Positions 27,414 through 35,543 of a stretch of DNA of 64,000 bases are shown in pieces. The position numbers were made by a program, and so were the translations under genes. The notes beneath the pieces were generated by a model. It saw only the letters and a list, made by a program, of their open reading frames with translations, was not told the DNA's origin and did no database searches. Numbering within the stretch: position 1 is the first letter of the stretch; every line of letters begins with the position of its first letter. The stretch spans positions 62,001 through 126,000 of the forward strand of contig JAGBEH010000007.1 of assembly GCA_017937125.1 (NCBI GenBank), written 5' to 3'. This DNA comes from Alistipes sp. (lineage in GTDB: Bacteria > Bacteroidota > Bacteroidia > Bacteroidales > Rikenellaceae).

Positions 27414-27447
27414 AAGCGCCGTACCTTTTTACAGGTACGGCGCTTTC
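27414..27447 (+). terminator. Hairpin after the unknown lipoprotein gene
   Basis: Thirteen-base stem AAGCGCCGTACCT/AGGTACGGCGCTT with a short loop. The T-tail is weak (TTTCGCTT). Confidence 0.6.
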
Positions 27448-27600
27448 GCTTGTCCGTTCGGCATTCGGAGCAGAGGTGCCGCGACACTTCCCGTTTCGGA
27501 GAATTTCGCCCGACGCATTTCGCATACGGAGATCTTCGCCCGAATCATAGGGGTATTGTCGTCGGTGTTACGGGATCGTGTGCATCCGCGTGTCGGACCG

Positions 27601-28011
27601 TCAGTTCCCGAAGATCAGATTCCACCATGTTCGGATGCGGTCGTAGCCCGATTTCAACAGTCGCGATGTCTCGAAAACGGTCTCCATATGTTCGTTCAGG
27701 CGACGCATCGCCTTGCGTATCGAACAGAAATAGAGTATTGTCGAAGCTGTCGCGACGGCGGCGCCCACTATGGCACAGGCGATGGCCGTCGATCCTATGA
27801 GTTCGGCGATCCAGATAACCAGCGCCGCGAAAAGCAGTGCCGATGTTATCGCTACGCCAAGGACGAACAGCAGAATCTCGACGAATGTCGGATTGCCGTT
27901 GTCCGATTTGTCGGCAGTTTTCATCTTGCGGTATGATTTGTCCGGTTTATCGTTGCAGGTATTGCGGCCATAGTGTTTACCGTTGCATAGGCCGTATTTC
28001 CCGCATTGCAT
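27601..28011 (-). CDS. Small membrane protein, unknown function
   Basis: Up to 136 residues. Two adjacent hydrophobic helices (LLFVLGVAITSALLFAAL and IGSTAIACAIVGAAVATAS) are followed by a basic helical C-terminal tail. The N terminus from 28011 is Cys/Lys-rich; an internal ATG at 27924 would give a 107-residue protein starting MKTADKSDNG, which looks more like a normal membrane protein, so the true start is uncertain. It follows the YtxH-like gene on the same strand. YtxH proteins in Bacteroidota are often paired with small two-helix (holin-like) membrane proteins, and this may be such a pair, but it is not a clear family match. Confidence 0.5.
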   Translation of the reverse strand: MQCGKYGLCNGKHYGRNTCNDKPDKSYRKMKTADKSDNGNPTFVEILLFVLGVAITSALLFAALVIWIAELIGSTAIACAIVGAAVATASTILYFCSIRKAMRRLNEHMETVFETSRLLKSGYDRIRTWWNLIFGN

Positions 28012-28054
28012 TTCATCGGTCCCGTCTGCATTCCCGTTGTCGATACGGTCGATT

Positions 28055-28231
28055 TCAGAGATTATGTTTCTCGTCGCAATGGCAGCGAATCTTATCCACC
28101 TCCTTGTCGAGGTATTCGCGCAGCGAGTTTCGCAATTCCGGTCCCGACTGCGGTGTGAGAAACATAGCCAATACCGAGCCGACTAAGGCTCCTCCGAGCA
28201 TCGAAACGATGCAAAGTCCTGTTCTTTTCAT
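28055..28231 (-). CDS. YtxH-like small membrane protein
   Basis: A 58-codon gene read directly from the sequence. The protein starts MKRTGLCIVSMLGGALVGSV, with a Gly-rich membrane helix, then MFLTPQSGPELRNSLREYL, which is the GAxxGxxxGLLxAPxSGxxxR type of signature seen in YtxH-domain proteins. It ends in a short charged tail with two Cys-His pairs (CHCDEKH). YtxH proteins are small stress-related membrane proteins of unknown mechanism. It is upstream of and possibly cotranscribed with the 27601-28011 membrane protein. Confidence 0.65.
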   Translation of the reverse strand: MKRTGLCIVSMLGGALVGSVLAMFLTPQSGPELRNSLREYLDKEVDKIRCHCDEKHNL

Positions 28232-28288
28232 ATCAGTTACTTTTTATAAAATTCATTGACGGGAGGTGCAAAGTTCAAGCCAAAAGAG

Positions 28289-28296
28289 TATCTTTG
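28289..28296 (+). promoter_or_regulatory. -7 box directly before the SLOG gene
   Basis: TATCTTTG fits TAnnTTTG and ends 4 bases before the GTG start at 28301. Transcription would begin at or next to the start codon. Confidence 0.5.
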
Positions 28297-28300
28297 CCGC

Positions 28301-28780
28301 GTGAAGATCGACAGAAATATTGCGGTGGCCTTTACGGGGCACAGGACCTACGACGGCTCGTCGGATGCGGCTTTGCGCGCCGCGATAAGACGTTTTTACG
28401 ATAACGGATACCGTATTTTCCTGACGGGTATGGCTTTGGGGTTCGATCTTGCGGCGGGCGAGTGCGCGGTTGCGCTGCGCCGCGAGCTGCCTGATATTGC
28501 AGTGGTGTGTGCGGTGCCGTTTTACGGGCAGGAGCGCCGCTTCGGCGCGGATGCGCGTGCACGTTACGGGCGACTGGCCGCGGCGGCGGATGAGGTGGCG
28601 GTTCTCGCCGAGAATTATACTCCCCGCGTCTACCATTTGCGCAACGACTTTCTGGTCGATAATGCTTCGGCGATCATAGCCTATTACGACGGCTCGGCGG
28701 GCGGAACGGCATATACGGTACGCCGTGCACTGAAGCAGGGACTGTATGTCGAGAATATATGGCAGGGACTATTCCTCTGA
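28301..28780 (+). CDS. SLOG-family (YspA/DUF1273-like) nucleotide-binding protein
   Basis: A 159-residue single-domain protein. The opening KIDRNIAVAFTGHRTY, then FLTGMALGFDLAAGECAV, AVPFYGQERRF and YYDGSAGGTAYTVR form the Rossmann-like SLOG fold of DUF1273/YspA proteins. These bind nucleotides or nucleotide derivatives; the cellular role is unknown. The GTG at 28301 is chosen because it gives the family N terminus; the open frame upstream includes the -7 box. Downstream is the convergent btuB-like gene, 9 bases away. Confidence 0.8.
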   Translation: MKIDRNIAVAFTGHRTYDGSSDAALRAAIRRFYDNGYRIFLTGMALGFDLAAGECAVALRRELPDIAVVCAVPFYGQERRFGADARARYGRLAAAADEVAVLAENYTPRVYHLRNDFLVDNASAIIAYYDGSAGGTAYTVRRALKQGLYVENIWQGLFL

Positions 28781-28789
28781 TCCGCGGGT

Positions 28790-30862
28790 TCAGCGGTCGT
28801 TGCGGTGCCCCGATTTGAATTTCGGGCATATCTCTATGAAAAATTCGCAATTCAACCTCGGCATCGGTCGCGACAGCACCGATTCGTACTCCTCGTTGAA
28901 AAGATTGTTTACGACACCCTTGAACGACAATGACGCCCGACGGAACGCGAACCTCTTTTCGAGCGATAGGTCGCTCATAAAATATGGTCCGAGACGGTCG
29001 AACCGCGTAGCGGTTTCATTGCTCGATGTGGTGTAACGCTCGCCGTACCAGCACCATTTATACGTCAGCGACCACGAGCGCCAATCCAAGCGTCCCGTTA
29101 CGGCTGCCGAATGGCGCGGTATGTAAACCAATTGTTTGCCTATCGACTCGTCTGCCCAGTTTGTCGGGTCGCCGCGGTTGATCGAGGGTGTCCACGCATA
29201 GTTGCCGTCGAGCCGCAGCCGCCAGTCCCGCGCGAACCGCCACGAGATGTCGGCTTTCGCCTCGATGCCGTAGCTGTGTACCTCCTTGATGTTTACGGGC
29301 GACCAGAAGCCTTTGGCCGTCGGCAGCCAGCATATCCAGTCCTTGATATACGAGTCGTATGCCGTCACTTCTCCGCCTGTCGAGAAACGTTCTCCGCCCG
29401 CGCGGAACGATATTCCGCCGTCGTATGTAAATCCGCGTTCGGGCCGAAGCGCCGCGTTGCCGCCCGGCAGGAAATAGAGGTCGTTGAGGGTGGGGTAGCG
29501 GTAGTTGCGCGAGACAGATGCCTTCATAACGACGTTGCCCCGCTTCGATATTACCCAGTCGATGAACGCCGCGGGGATTATCGGTGTGAATTCGGTGCCG
29601 TAGAAATCATCGCGCAGCGAAACCGAGATGCCGAACCGCTCGGCAGGCATCCATTTGGCCGATACGTATCCCGAGAGTTCTATGCGAGCCTTGTCGTATC
29701 CTATGACAGCGCGGTTGCCGTCCTGACGTATGATGTTGCGGTCGCGGCTTTCGACGAAGTTCTGATGCAGGGTGACGTCGGCCGTGAAAAGCCATTTGCG
29801 GCCTATGTAATACTCGGCATTCGCAGCGGCATATACGGTATTGACATAGCTGCGCGAGCGTGTCATCTGCGACCATACTCCCCCGCCCGTCGCCCGAGAA
29901 TAGTCGTATCCGAGCGACGTATGGATATATCCCGCCTTTGCGCCGACCTTCAGCGAGCCGCGTATCATATCCCACGACAGTATGCCGCGAAAGGTCTGCT
30001 CGTTTTGACGGTTGCGGTAGTCGGCTCCGTTGCGGTAGTCTACGTTCAGCATAGGTATCCCGCGCCGCGAGTTCACGTACCACGCCGCCAGACCGACGCG
30101 ATGCCCCGTGCCGCTGTTGTAATATATCTCCTGCAAGAGGTGCAGATCGTGGAAATCCCCACACTTGTTGCGCTCGACGGGGTAGTCGAACGATACGACG
30201 CGCCCGTATTCGTCGAATACCATATTCGTTTTTTTGCGGTAGTTGGTGTATTTGAAATCGTTCCTGGAATCGGAGTATACCGCACGTGTCGATACTTGCC
30301 AGTGCTCGTCGGCATAGGTAAACCTCAGATATTCGTCGAATGTGGTGAACCAGCCTATGCCCTGTATGAACTGCAACCCGAAGCCGCGCTCGTCGGTCGG
30401 GCGTGTGGACAGCGACACGGCACCCCCGAGACCTCCTCCCGCAATGCCTGCCGACGAGGCGCCGAAATAGAGCGAGGCGTTGTCGATGAAATAGGCGGGG
30501 ATCATCGAGAAGTCGGTCATCCCGAGCATCGGAGAGTTGAGTTTCATCCCGTTCCACAACACTTGCGTATGCGATGCCGACGTTCCGCGGAACGAGGCCG
30601 TGGAGAGGGTGGCACGGCCGTAGCTCTTGATGAAGACGGTCGAATTCTGCGTCAGAATGTCGGCCAGCGAGAGCGCGATGTTGTCGTGGAGGGTTACGGT
30701 GTCCATAACGACCTTTTGGACTCCTATATCCTTTATATGTCTGTCCGTCACGACCTCAACCTTGTCGATATCGAGCGACCACGCGGGTTTCTCGTCCCGT
30801 TGTTGGGCGAGAAGCGGCAGCGACAGTGCCGACAAGGCCGATATCAGCAGCAGACTGCGCAT
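28790..30862 (-). CDS. btuB: TonB-dependent outer membrane receptor, BtuB-like
   Basis: A 690-residue TonB-dependent receptor: signal peptide (about 1-19), a plug domain with SLADILTQNSTVFIKSYG and the ATLSTASFRGTSASHTQVLWNG block, and a C-terminal 22-strand barrel ending in an aromatic-rich strand. It is the last gene of a minus-strand unit led by a cobalamin riboswitch and preceded by a BtuG-type surface lipoprotein, which assigns vitamin B12 as the cargo with good confidence. It needs TonB-ExbBD, not in the window. The start is one base after the btuG stop. Confidence 0.88.
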   Translation of the reverse strand: MRSLLLISALSALSLPLLAQQRDEKPAWSLDIDKVEVVTDRHIKDIGVQKVVMDTVTLHDNIALSLADILTQNSTVFIKSYGRATLSTASFRGTSASHTQVLWNGMKLNSPMLGMTDFSMIPAYFIDNASLYFGASSAGIAGGGLGGAVSLSTRPTDERGFGLQFIQGIGWFTTFDEYLRFTYADEHWQVSTRAVYSDSRNDFKYTNYRKKTNMVFDEYGRVVSFDYPVERNKCGDFHDLHLLQEIYYNSGTGHRVGLAAWYVNSRRGIPMLNVDYRNGADYRNRQNEQTFRGILSWDMIRGSLKVGAKAGYIHTSLGYDYSRATGGGVWSQMTRSRSYVNTVYAAANAEYYIGRKWLFTADVTLHQNFVESRDRNIIRQDGNRAVIGYDKARIELSGYVSAKWMPAERFGISVSLRDDFYGTEFTPIIPAAFIDWVISKRGNVVMKASVSRNYRYPTLNDLYFLPGGNAALRPERGFTYDGGISFRAGGERFSTGGEVTAYDSYIKDWICWLPTAKGFWSPVNIKEVHSYGIEAKADISWRFARDWRLRLDGNYAWTPSINRGDPTNWADESIGKQLVYIPRHSAAVTGRLDWRSWSLTYKWCWYGERYTTSSNETATRFDRLGPYFMSDLSLEKRFAFRRASLSFKGVVNNLFNEEYESVLSRPMPRLNCEFFIEICPKFKSGHRNDR

Positions 30863-30863
30863 A

Positions 30864-31919
30864 CTACTTGAAAGCGAACGAATTAGGAGTTATTCCCGCA
30901 CGGAACCTGTCGAGCAGCTCGCCCGTCGGCGAATATCGCGCGATTGTGCCCGCCTGCATATAATCGACGGCATCGGAGAGGTATATTTCCGACGTCACGG
31001 GGTCGATTCCCAGACCGTAGTATACGGCGCCGTCGGAGCGGATGAACGGTTCGTCGGGCAGGCGGTCGGCATCGACCGACATCCGCCATACGTCGTTGCG
31101 GATAAAATAGAGCGTCTCACCGTTCGCATCGATCTGCAAGTCGGTCGCCGAGTCGCCGAGCGCGAACGTGAACTCCTTTTCGAGCCGTCGCGTTGCGGCG
31201 TCTATGCGATAGAGCGCGGGTGCGGTGTAACCGTACGGGCTGCCTTCGTAGCCGCCGTCGGTGAGCACCCATATTTTCCCGTTGCGGTCGAGTACGAGCG
31301 ACGAGGGTTGTATGCCGACTGAAATCGTATCGCAGACCGTATCGTCGTCGGTGTCTATGACTATGATTTTGTCGTTGTACGACCAGCAGGCGACCAGCAG
31401 GAAACGATCGTAGGCTACGATGCGTTCGGTCGAGTCATACCCTGTCTCGATATGTCCCGTTATCTTCAGCGTCGCGGGGTCGAATTTCGTGATGCGGGTG
31501 TCGTAAAGGTCCGTTACGTATGCCCGATGTTCGTCGTAAAAGCAGATATATCGCGGTGAGGTCAGCCCGTCGATCGTCCCGATGATGCGGAAAGTCGCAA
31601 GGTCTATGACGAATATGACGCCCGAATTATTGACTACGATATAACCGCGTCCGTCATATATGGTCATCGATTGAGCTACGTCGCCCAAGGGTATGCCGTT
31701 GGAGCGGGCGAAAATGCCGTTTTCGATTTTTTTCGTGTCGGGGTCGTAGTATGACAGCGACGCATTCCCGTAGTTGAAGTTGCCCTCGTTTACGATGAAG
31801 ACGCCGCGCCCCGCGAAGTCGAATTTTTCCTCAGGTGCGGGGCCGAAATCCATACACGATACGCAGCAGGCTGCCGCGAACAGCGTCAGCACGGTATGTA
31901 ATGCTCTTCGCAGTGTCAT
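30864..31919 (-). CDS. btuG: BtuG-type surface beta-propeller lipoprotein, B12-binding
   Basis: A 351-residue lipoprotein with lipobox CVSC near residue 22. The mature part is a YncE/NHL-like beta-propeller: repeated blades such as VFIVNEGNFNYGNASLSYYD, MTIYDGRGYIVVNNSGVIFVID and ATDLQIDANGETLYFI. In Bacteroides, BtuG caps BtuB on the cell surface and captures B12 with very high affinity. Its neighbours and the riboswitch upstream fit this. The ATGA at 31916-31919 overlaps the upstream gene, so the two are translationally coupled. Confidence 0.88.
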   Translation of the reverse strand: MTLRRALHTVLTLFAAACCVSCMDFGPAPEEKFDFAGRGVFIVNEGNFNYGNASLSYYDPDTKKIENGIFARSNGIPLGDVAQSMTIYDGRGYIVVNNSGVIFVIDLATFRIIGTIDGLTSPRYICFYDEHRAYVTDLYDTRITKFDPATLKITGHIETGYDSTERIVAYDRFLLVACWSYNDKIIVIDTDDDTVCDTISVGIQPSSLVLDRNGKIWVLTDGGYEGSPYGYTAPALYRIDAATRRLEKEFTFALGDSATDLQIDANGETLYFIRNDVWRMSVDADRLPDEPFIRSDGAVYYGLGIDPVTSEIYLSDAVDYMQAGTIARYSPTGELLDRFRAGITPNSFAFK

Positions 31920-32896
31920 TTCGCGCCTTTCGTCATATTGAAATCACTGATGCGTATGACCTCCGTAGAACACTCTCCGAGAGCTCCGCTTTTGGTGTTC
32001 ACGGCGGTTTGAACCTTTACGAAATCTATGAATTTGAGATTCGCCGCCTTGCCGTCGGCCGTAACGGCATTGCTTATCTTGAAGTGGTTGGCCATAGCGG
32101 AGGCTTCGTAGTTATCATCGTCCGTCAGACGGTCGATAGGGCTGAAATTGTCGGCATAACCCCAGTCGTAAGGCGGAGATATCCAGTTGCCGAGCGTCCC
32201 GTCCTCCCTTACTTCCTGATAATTGCGCGGTTCGAGCCGCGTTCCCGTCAGCGTGTAGCTGTCGGCCTCGATCCACGCGGGGTAGTACGACGGCTGGTTG
32301 TGCAGCTTCAGCCAATCTATCTCGCCTTCGTTGCCGAGATTATCGCACCATTTTACGGGTTGTTTGTCGGCTTCGGGACGGAAATAGGTTACCGAATACT
32401 CCTGCAACGTTCCCTCTTTCCCGTATTCCGAACCTTTCAGCTCGTACCACGTGTCATTGGGCAGCCCGTCGCCGTTTTCGTCGCGCATCACCCATACGAC
32501 ACCGGGTTCCGAACTCGTCTCCATCGAGTTGCCTTCGACGGATATGTTGTAATCGCCGTCGTTGTCGATGCTGTGGTCGAACCCGACGACGATATAGCCG
32601 CCGAATCCGCCGAGCGAGACGTATTCTCCTTCAGACATCCTCCGCAGGGCATATGCGGCGGCCGCTTCGGGTGTCGTTTCCGATCCGTCGAACCCGCCGA
32701 GCCGCGTTTCGTTGATGAACTGTCCCGGGGCGGGCGTGTACTCGAAGACGGTCGCGGCCTGCGCACGGCTCGTTTCGGTCGTCGGGCGGCGGAATTGTTC
32801 GCCGTCTTCTATGGGGCGATCGATCTCCTCGTCGCGATTGCAGGCTGCCGATAGGGCAACTGCCGCGATTATGACTATTGCGGGGCTTTTTCTCAT
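31916..32896 (-). CDS. Cell-surface lipoprotein of the B12 operon
   Basis: A 326-residue lipoprotein: signal peptide and lipobox LSAAC near residue 19. The mature part has VFEYTPAPGQFINE, GGYIVVGFDHSIDN, PGVVWVMRDENGDGLPNDTWYELKGSE and WISPPYDWGYADN blocks common to Bacteroidota surface proteins found beside BtuB/BtuG. Function is not established by sequence alone; accessory B12 binding or substrate delivery is inferred from the operon. Its stop overlaps the btuG start by 4 bases. Confidence 0.75.
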   Translation of the reverse strand: MRKSPAIVIIAAVALSAACNRDEEIDRPIEDGEQFRRPTTETSRAQAATVFEYTPAPGQFINETRLGGFDGSETTPEAAAAYALRRMSEGEYVSLGGFGGYIVVGFDHSIDNDGDYNISVEGNSMETSSEPGVVWVMRDENGDGLPNDTWYELKGSEYGKEGTLQEYSVTYFRPEADKQPVKWCDNLGNEGEIDWLKLHNQPSYYPAWIEADSYTLTGTRLEPRNYQEVREDGTLGNWISPPYDWGYADNFSPIDRLTDDDNYEASAMANHFKISNAVTADGKAANLKFIDFVKVQTAVNTKSGALGECSTEVIRISDFNMTKGAK

Positions 32897-32904
32897 AAGC
32901 GATA

Positions 32905-32912
32905 CAAAGTTA
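32905..32912 (-). promoter_or_regulatory. Possible internal -7 box in the B12 operon
   Basis: TAACTTTG on the minus strand, 8 bases before the start of the 32896 gene. A TTTG lies 23 bases upstream, which is too far, so this may be chance. Confidence 0.3.
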
Positions 32913-32943
32913 TCTTAAATTCCGCCGATTTGCAACAAAGAGC

Positions 32944-32963
32944 GCCTGCACCGCGGTGCAGGC
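32944..32963. other. Palindromic hairpin between B12-operon genes
   Basis: A perfect 20-base inverted repeat (GCCTGCACCG and complement) in the 115-base gap between the DUF4465-like gene and the next. On the minus strand it is followed by CGCTCTTTGTTGC, a weak T-tract. It could lower expression of the distal genes or stabilise the upstream message. Confidence 0.5.
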
Positions 32964-33011
32964 AACTCTCTCAAAAAAGTTTCGGCAAAAACTTTATTCT
33001 CGAATACTCCT

Positions 33012-34715
33012 TTATTCGAACTCTACGACTACATCGTCGATGCAGAAGTAGAACGGCAGCCATTGTGCGGGCTTTTGTACATTCGACGCGGTTTTCGAGG
33101 TGTCTACGAGTACGGTCGCTTTGTCTATTACGCCGAGTGCCGTCAGATCTACCTTTGTCCACGTATTAGCGACCGTTCCGTTTTCGGCAAGCGTGACGTT
33201 GATTTCGCCCGTACGGGTATTGTTGGAGTAGCCCGTTACTTTCAGAACGTAGGTAACGTTCGGGTCGTTCGCCATAATGGTTTTGTAAACGAATGTCGAG
33301 TTGGCGAACTTCATCGATTTGATCTTTCCGCTCTTTGAGAGCACTATTGTCGGCGTGTCGTACGTCCCCATTTCGCCCATACCGCCGCTGGGGCTGTCGA
33401 AGCCTATGGCGAACTTGTTGTTTCCGTCATTATCGGCGTATACGCTGAACTGGTTGGCCGCACCTGCCGTTTCGGTATCGTGGTTGGACGAAATCGCAAA
33501 GCCGCACCACGAGTCGTAAACGCCGTAGCCCATCCACGTACCGTCGCTGTAGAGATGTCCGAATCCTACGCCCGATTTCGTGTACAGAACGCCGTCGTAG
33601 AGCATAGACTCGTAGAAATAGCTGTCTTCGTCGGCACAGAGCGTCGCGAGGCTTTTGCCTTCGAGCACATTCGTGTAGGTGGCGGGTGTAAATCCTTCAT
33701 AGGTTACCGATTTCAGCTCGGCATCTTCGAAATCGACCGTTACGGTCTTGTCTTCGGTGCCGCCCGTCGATGTTATCGTCAAAGTCTTCGTGTAATACTT
33801 GCCCGCTTCGAAGACTTTGCCTCCCGTGAAGTCGCTGCTTCCTGCCGATGTGGTTACGGTAATCGCGCTGTCGGTGCAATCGGCGGGCGCCACTACCATA
33901 TATATCTTGGTCGATTCGCCGTCGGCCAAAACCGCACCCTGCGAGAGCTCGGCCCTGACGACCGCTTCGCCTATGCCCGATATCGTTCCCGTAGTAAGAT
34001 CGACCGTCATAGCTCCGCCGATGTTCTCGGGGGCGGTCAGCCTTATGCCGTTTACCGTCAGGTCGGCGCCCGTCGCGTTCGTTACGGTGAATTCCAGCAC
34101 GGCCAGCAGATGTTTGAGACCGAAATTCAGATTCGCTGCGACATACTCTTCGCTGCCGCGCACCGCTTTGGCGCTGCCGCATGCCAAATCCAGCGCCGCG
34201 ACATCGTCGAGCGTACCGCCCTGCGTCGTCTTGAGCGTATACGGGAATGCGTCGTATTTGTCGAGGTGTCCGCCGTTCACGCCGCTGAAAGCGTATGGGT
34301 AGCAGGCATAGAATGTGGCTGCAGTGGCGTCGTTCTGCCAATAGAAGTTGCCCGTATACGGGAACATCGAGAGCGGATGATCGTTTTCCGTATCTACCGT
34401 GATAGTGAACATACCGTTAGGCTGTCCGTTGCTCGCTTCGTTCAGTTGATACGGCAAGTTCTGGTAGGTGCCGTTCTTGGCGAGCCATTCGCCCTGTACT
34501 TCCGATGTGTTGTAGAACAGGCCGATGCGGTCGCCCGTTTTCCACGAGATGTTGTAATCGCCGTCTATGGTCGTGCGGGTCGCCGTCGCGGAGACTGTCA
34601 TATGTACTTTTCCCGACGGGATATGTTCGGGTGCGAAATCCGTGTTTTCGTCTTTGGCGCAGCCGACCGTCAGCGCGGCAGCCGCAAAAATTGCAAACAG
34701 TTTGATGTTTTTCAT
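33012..34715 (-). CDS. Surface lipoprotein with fimbrillin-like N-terminal and DUF4465-like C-terminal domains
   Basis: A 567-residue lipoprotein (lipobox LTVGC near residue 19). The N-terminal ~300 residues resemble the fimbrillin/Mfa-like fold: VSATATRTTIDG, ISWKTGDRIGLFYN, then a domain with NITVTTSAG-like strands. The C-terminal ~240 residues resemble DUF4465, with SWCGFAISSNHDTETAG, NSTFVYKTIM, NTWTKVDLTALG and PFYFCIDDVVVEF. DUF4465-type proteins occur in B12 loci of Bacteroides. It is the first full-length gene after the cobalamin riboswitch, so a B12-related surface role is likely. The ATG at 34715 follows a CGGAGG ribosome site. Confidence 0.82.
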   Translation of the reverse strand: MKNIKLFAIFAAAALTVGCAKDENTDFAPEHIPSGKVHMTVSATATRTTIDGDYNISWKTGDRIGLFYNTSEVQGEWLAKNGTYQNLPYQLNEASNGQPNGMFTITVDTENDHPLSMFPYTGNFYWQNDATAATFYACYPYAFSGVNGGHLDKYDAFPYTLKTTQGGTLDDVAALDLACGSAKAVRGSEEYVAANLNFGLKHLLAVLEFTVTNATGADLTVNGIRLTAPENIGGAMTVDLTTGTISGIGEAVVRAELSQGAVLADGESTKIYMVVAPADCTDSAITVTTSAGSSDFTGGKVFEAGKYYTKTLTITSTGGTEDKTVTVDFEDAELKSVTYEGFTPATYTNVLEGKSLATLCADEDSYFYESMLYDGVLYTKSGVGFGHLYSDGTWMGYGVYDSWCGFAISSNHDTETAGAANQFSVYADNDGNNKFAIGFDSPSGGMGEMGTYDTPTIVLSKSGKIKSMKFANSTFVYKTIMANDPNVTYVLKVTGYSNNTRTGEINVTLAENGTVANTWTKVDLTALGVIDKATVLVDTSKTASNVQKPAQWLPFYFCIDDVVVEFE

Positions 34716-34735
34716 AGTCGTAACCTCCGCGTGAA

Positions 34736-34861
34736 TTAGAAATCTCCTCCGTTTTCCATGTCTTCGAACCAAAGTCCTTCTCCGCTGGCGGCGAATCCCG
34801 CCTCGGCGATTACTTCCCTGACAGTCAATTCGGGAGTGGCAGTGTAGTCTGTTTTTTTCAT
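34736..34861 (-). CDS. 41-codon small ORF between riboswitch and B12 operon genes
   Basis: Read directly: starts MKKTDYTATPELTVREV and ends ENGGDF, 41 residues. It has no signal peptide or membrane helix and contains AEAGFAASGEG followed by acidic residues, a pattern like the short proteins often seen before Bacteroidota surface-protein genes. A GGAAGAG ribosome site precedes the ATG, and the next gene starts 20 bases after the stop. It could be a small protein or a translated leader affecting expression of the operon. Confidence 0.5.
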   Translation of the reverse strand: MKKTDYTATPELTVREVIAEAGFAASGEGLWFEDMENGGDF

Positions 34862-35016
34862 CTCTTCCGTATATTAAAAAGCATTAAATCCGTACTTGCA
34901 GCTTGCGACCGCAAAAGAGACGTTGCCGAAACCCGACAAAAAACTACCGATGAAAAATTCCCGTGGTAACTTTCCGAATTCTGCCCCGTCCTCCGCAGGA
35001 TGCAAAATGTATAATG

Positions 35017-35202
35017 CACGGGCAGGTCTTCTGACTCGTTCCGATTCCGACGCCTTCCCGACCTGACGCGCAGGCAGTGGCATAAGAATGTCGAAATCTC
35101 GTAGTGCCCCTGAGGGCAGGAACTTACAGCAGCGGGAACTGTTGCCGATTTTCACGGCATTCCCTTTTAATCCTTAGGGGTGCTCCCCTTTCGGAACCGA
35201 TG
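35017..35202 (-). promoter_or_regulatory. Cobalamin (adenosylcobalamin-type) riboswitch
   Basis: The minus strand carries the conserved elements in order: AGGGAATGCCGTGAAAATCGGC, here split as AGGGAA and GCCGTG; ACAGTTCCCGCTGCTGTAA around 35120; GCCACTGCC, then GGGAAGGCG; and finally AGTCAGAAGACCTGCC at 35020-35037. Together with B12 transport genes directly downstream, the identity is very secure. When B12 is plentiful it should lower expression of the operon ending in btuB. About 150 bases of leader separate it from the small ORF. Confidence 0.93.
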
Positions 35203-35208
35203 CTGGGA

Positions 35209-35241
35209 CAAAAGTAGTAATTTATTTCCGAAAGTTGCAAA
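35209..35241 (-). promoter_or_regulatory. Promoter of the B12 operon
   Basis: Minus-strand TACTTTTG (35209-35216) with TTTG (35238-35241) 21 bases upstream. Transcription would start right at the 5' end of the riboswitch. Confidence 0.65.
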
Positions 35242-35261
35242 TAAAAATCGCAAATACGACG

Positions 35262-35298
35262 AAAAAAAGCATTTGCCAGAAAAGGCGAATGCTTTTTT
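35262..35298 (-). terminator. Intrinsic terminator after tRNA-Pro
   Basis: Stem GGCGAATGC with GCATTTGCC (one mismatch), extended by A/T pairs, and a T-run on the minus strand. Confidence 0.8.
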
Positions 35299-35306
35299 CA
35301 ATTCCG

Positions 35307-35381
35307 TCGAGGTACCAGGATTCGAACCTGGGACCCCCTGCTCCCAAAGCAGGTGCGCTAACCGGGCTGCGCTACACCTCG
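35307..35381 (-). tRNA. tRNA-Pro (anticodon UGG)
   Basis: The minus strand folds as a cloverleaf: acceptor CGAGGTG/TACCTCG, D-loop with GTTAGC, anticodon stem CCTGC/GCAGG around loop TTTGGGA (anticodon TGG), and T arm GGTTCGAATCC. The discriminator base is A and CCA is not encoded. Confidence 0.95.
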
Positions 35382-35391
35382 TTGCGAGGTG

Positions 35392-35422
35392 CAAAGATAA
35401 CCGCTTTTTTTACTCCGAACAA
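35392..35422 (-). promoter_or_regulatory. Promoter for tRNA-Pro
   Basis: Minus-strand TATCTTTG (35392-35399) with TTGT 19 bases upstream, immediately before the tRNA. Confidence 0.6.
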
Positions 35423-35446
35423 TTTTTAGCGCAATTTTTTTGAGGC

Positions 35447-35479
35447 AACGGCCTGCGAGACGGAAAGTCGCAGGCCGTT
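35447..35479. other. Strong hairpin downstream of the glucosidase gene
   Basis: Twelve-base stem AACGGCCTGCGA/TCGCAGGCCGTT, about 65 bases beyond the bglX stop. A T-run follows on the plus strand, but on the minus strand, where it is expected to act, an A-run follows, so classical termination for bglX is not clear. Confidence 0.5.
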
Positions 35480-35543
35480 CATACCTTTTTTTAGCAAGAT
35501 GCCGCCCGTCGTTTGCCGTATTCGCAGACGACTGCGCGGCGGC

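Noticed and set aside
28790..30862. SusC-type glycan transporter
   Set aside because: There is no carboxypeptidase-regulatory N-terminal domain and no SusD partner, and the unit is led by a cobalamin riboswitch and carries a BtuG-type propeller.
34862..35016. Extra gene in the leader between the riboswitch and the 41-codon ORF
   Set aside because: The open frame of 93 codons on the minus strand consists of riboswitch sequence and leader and has no ribosome site.
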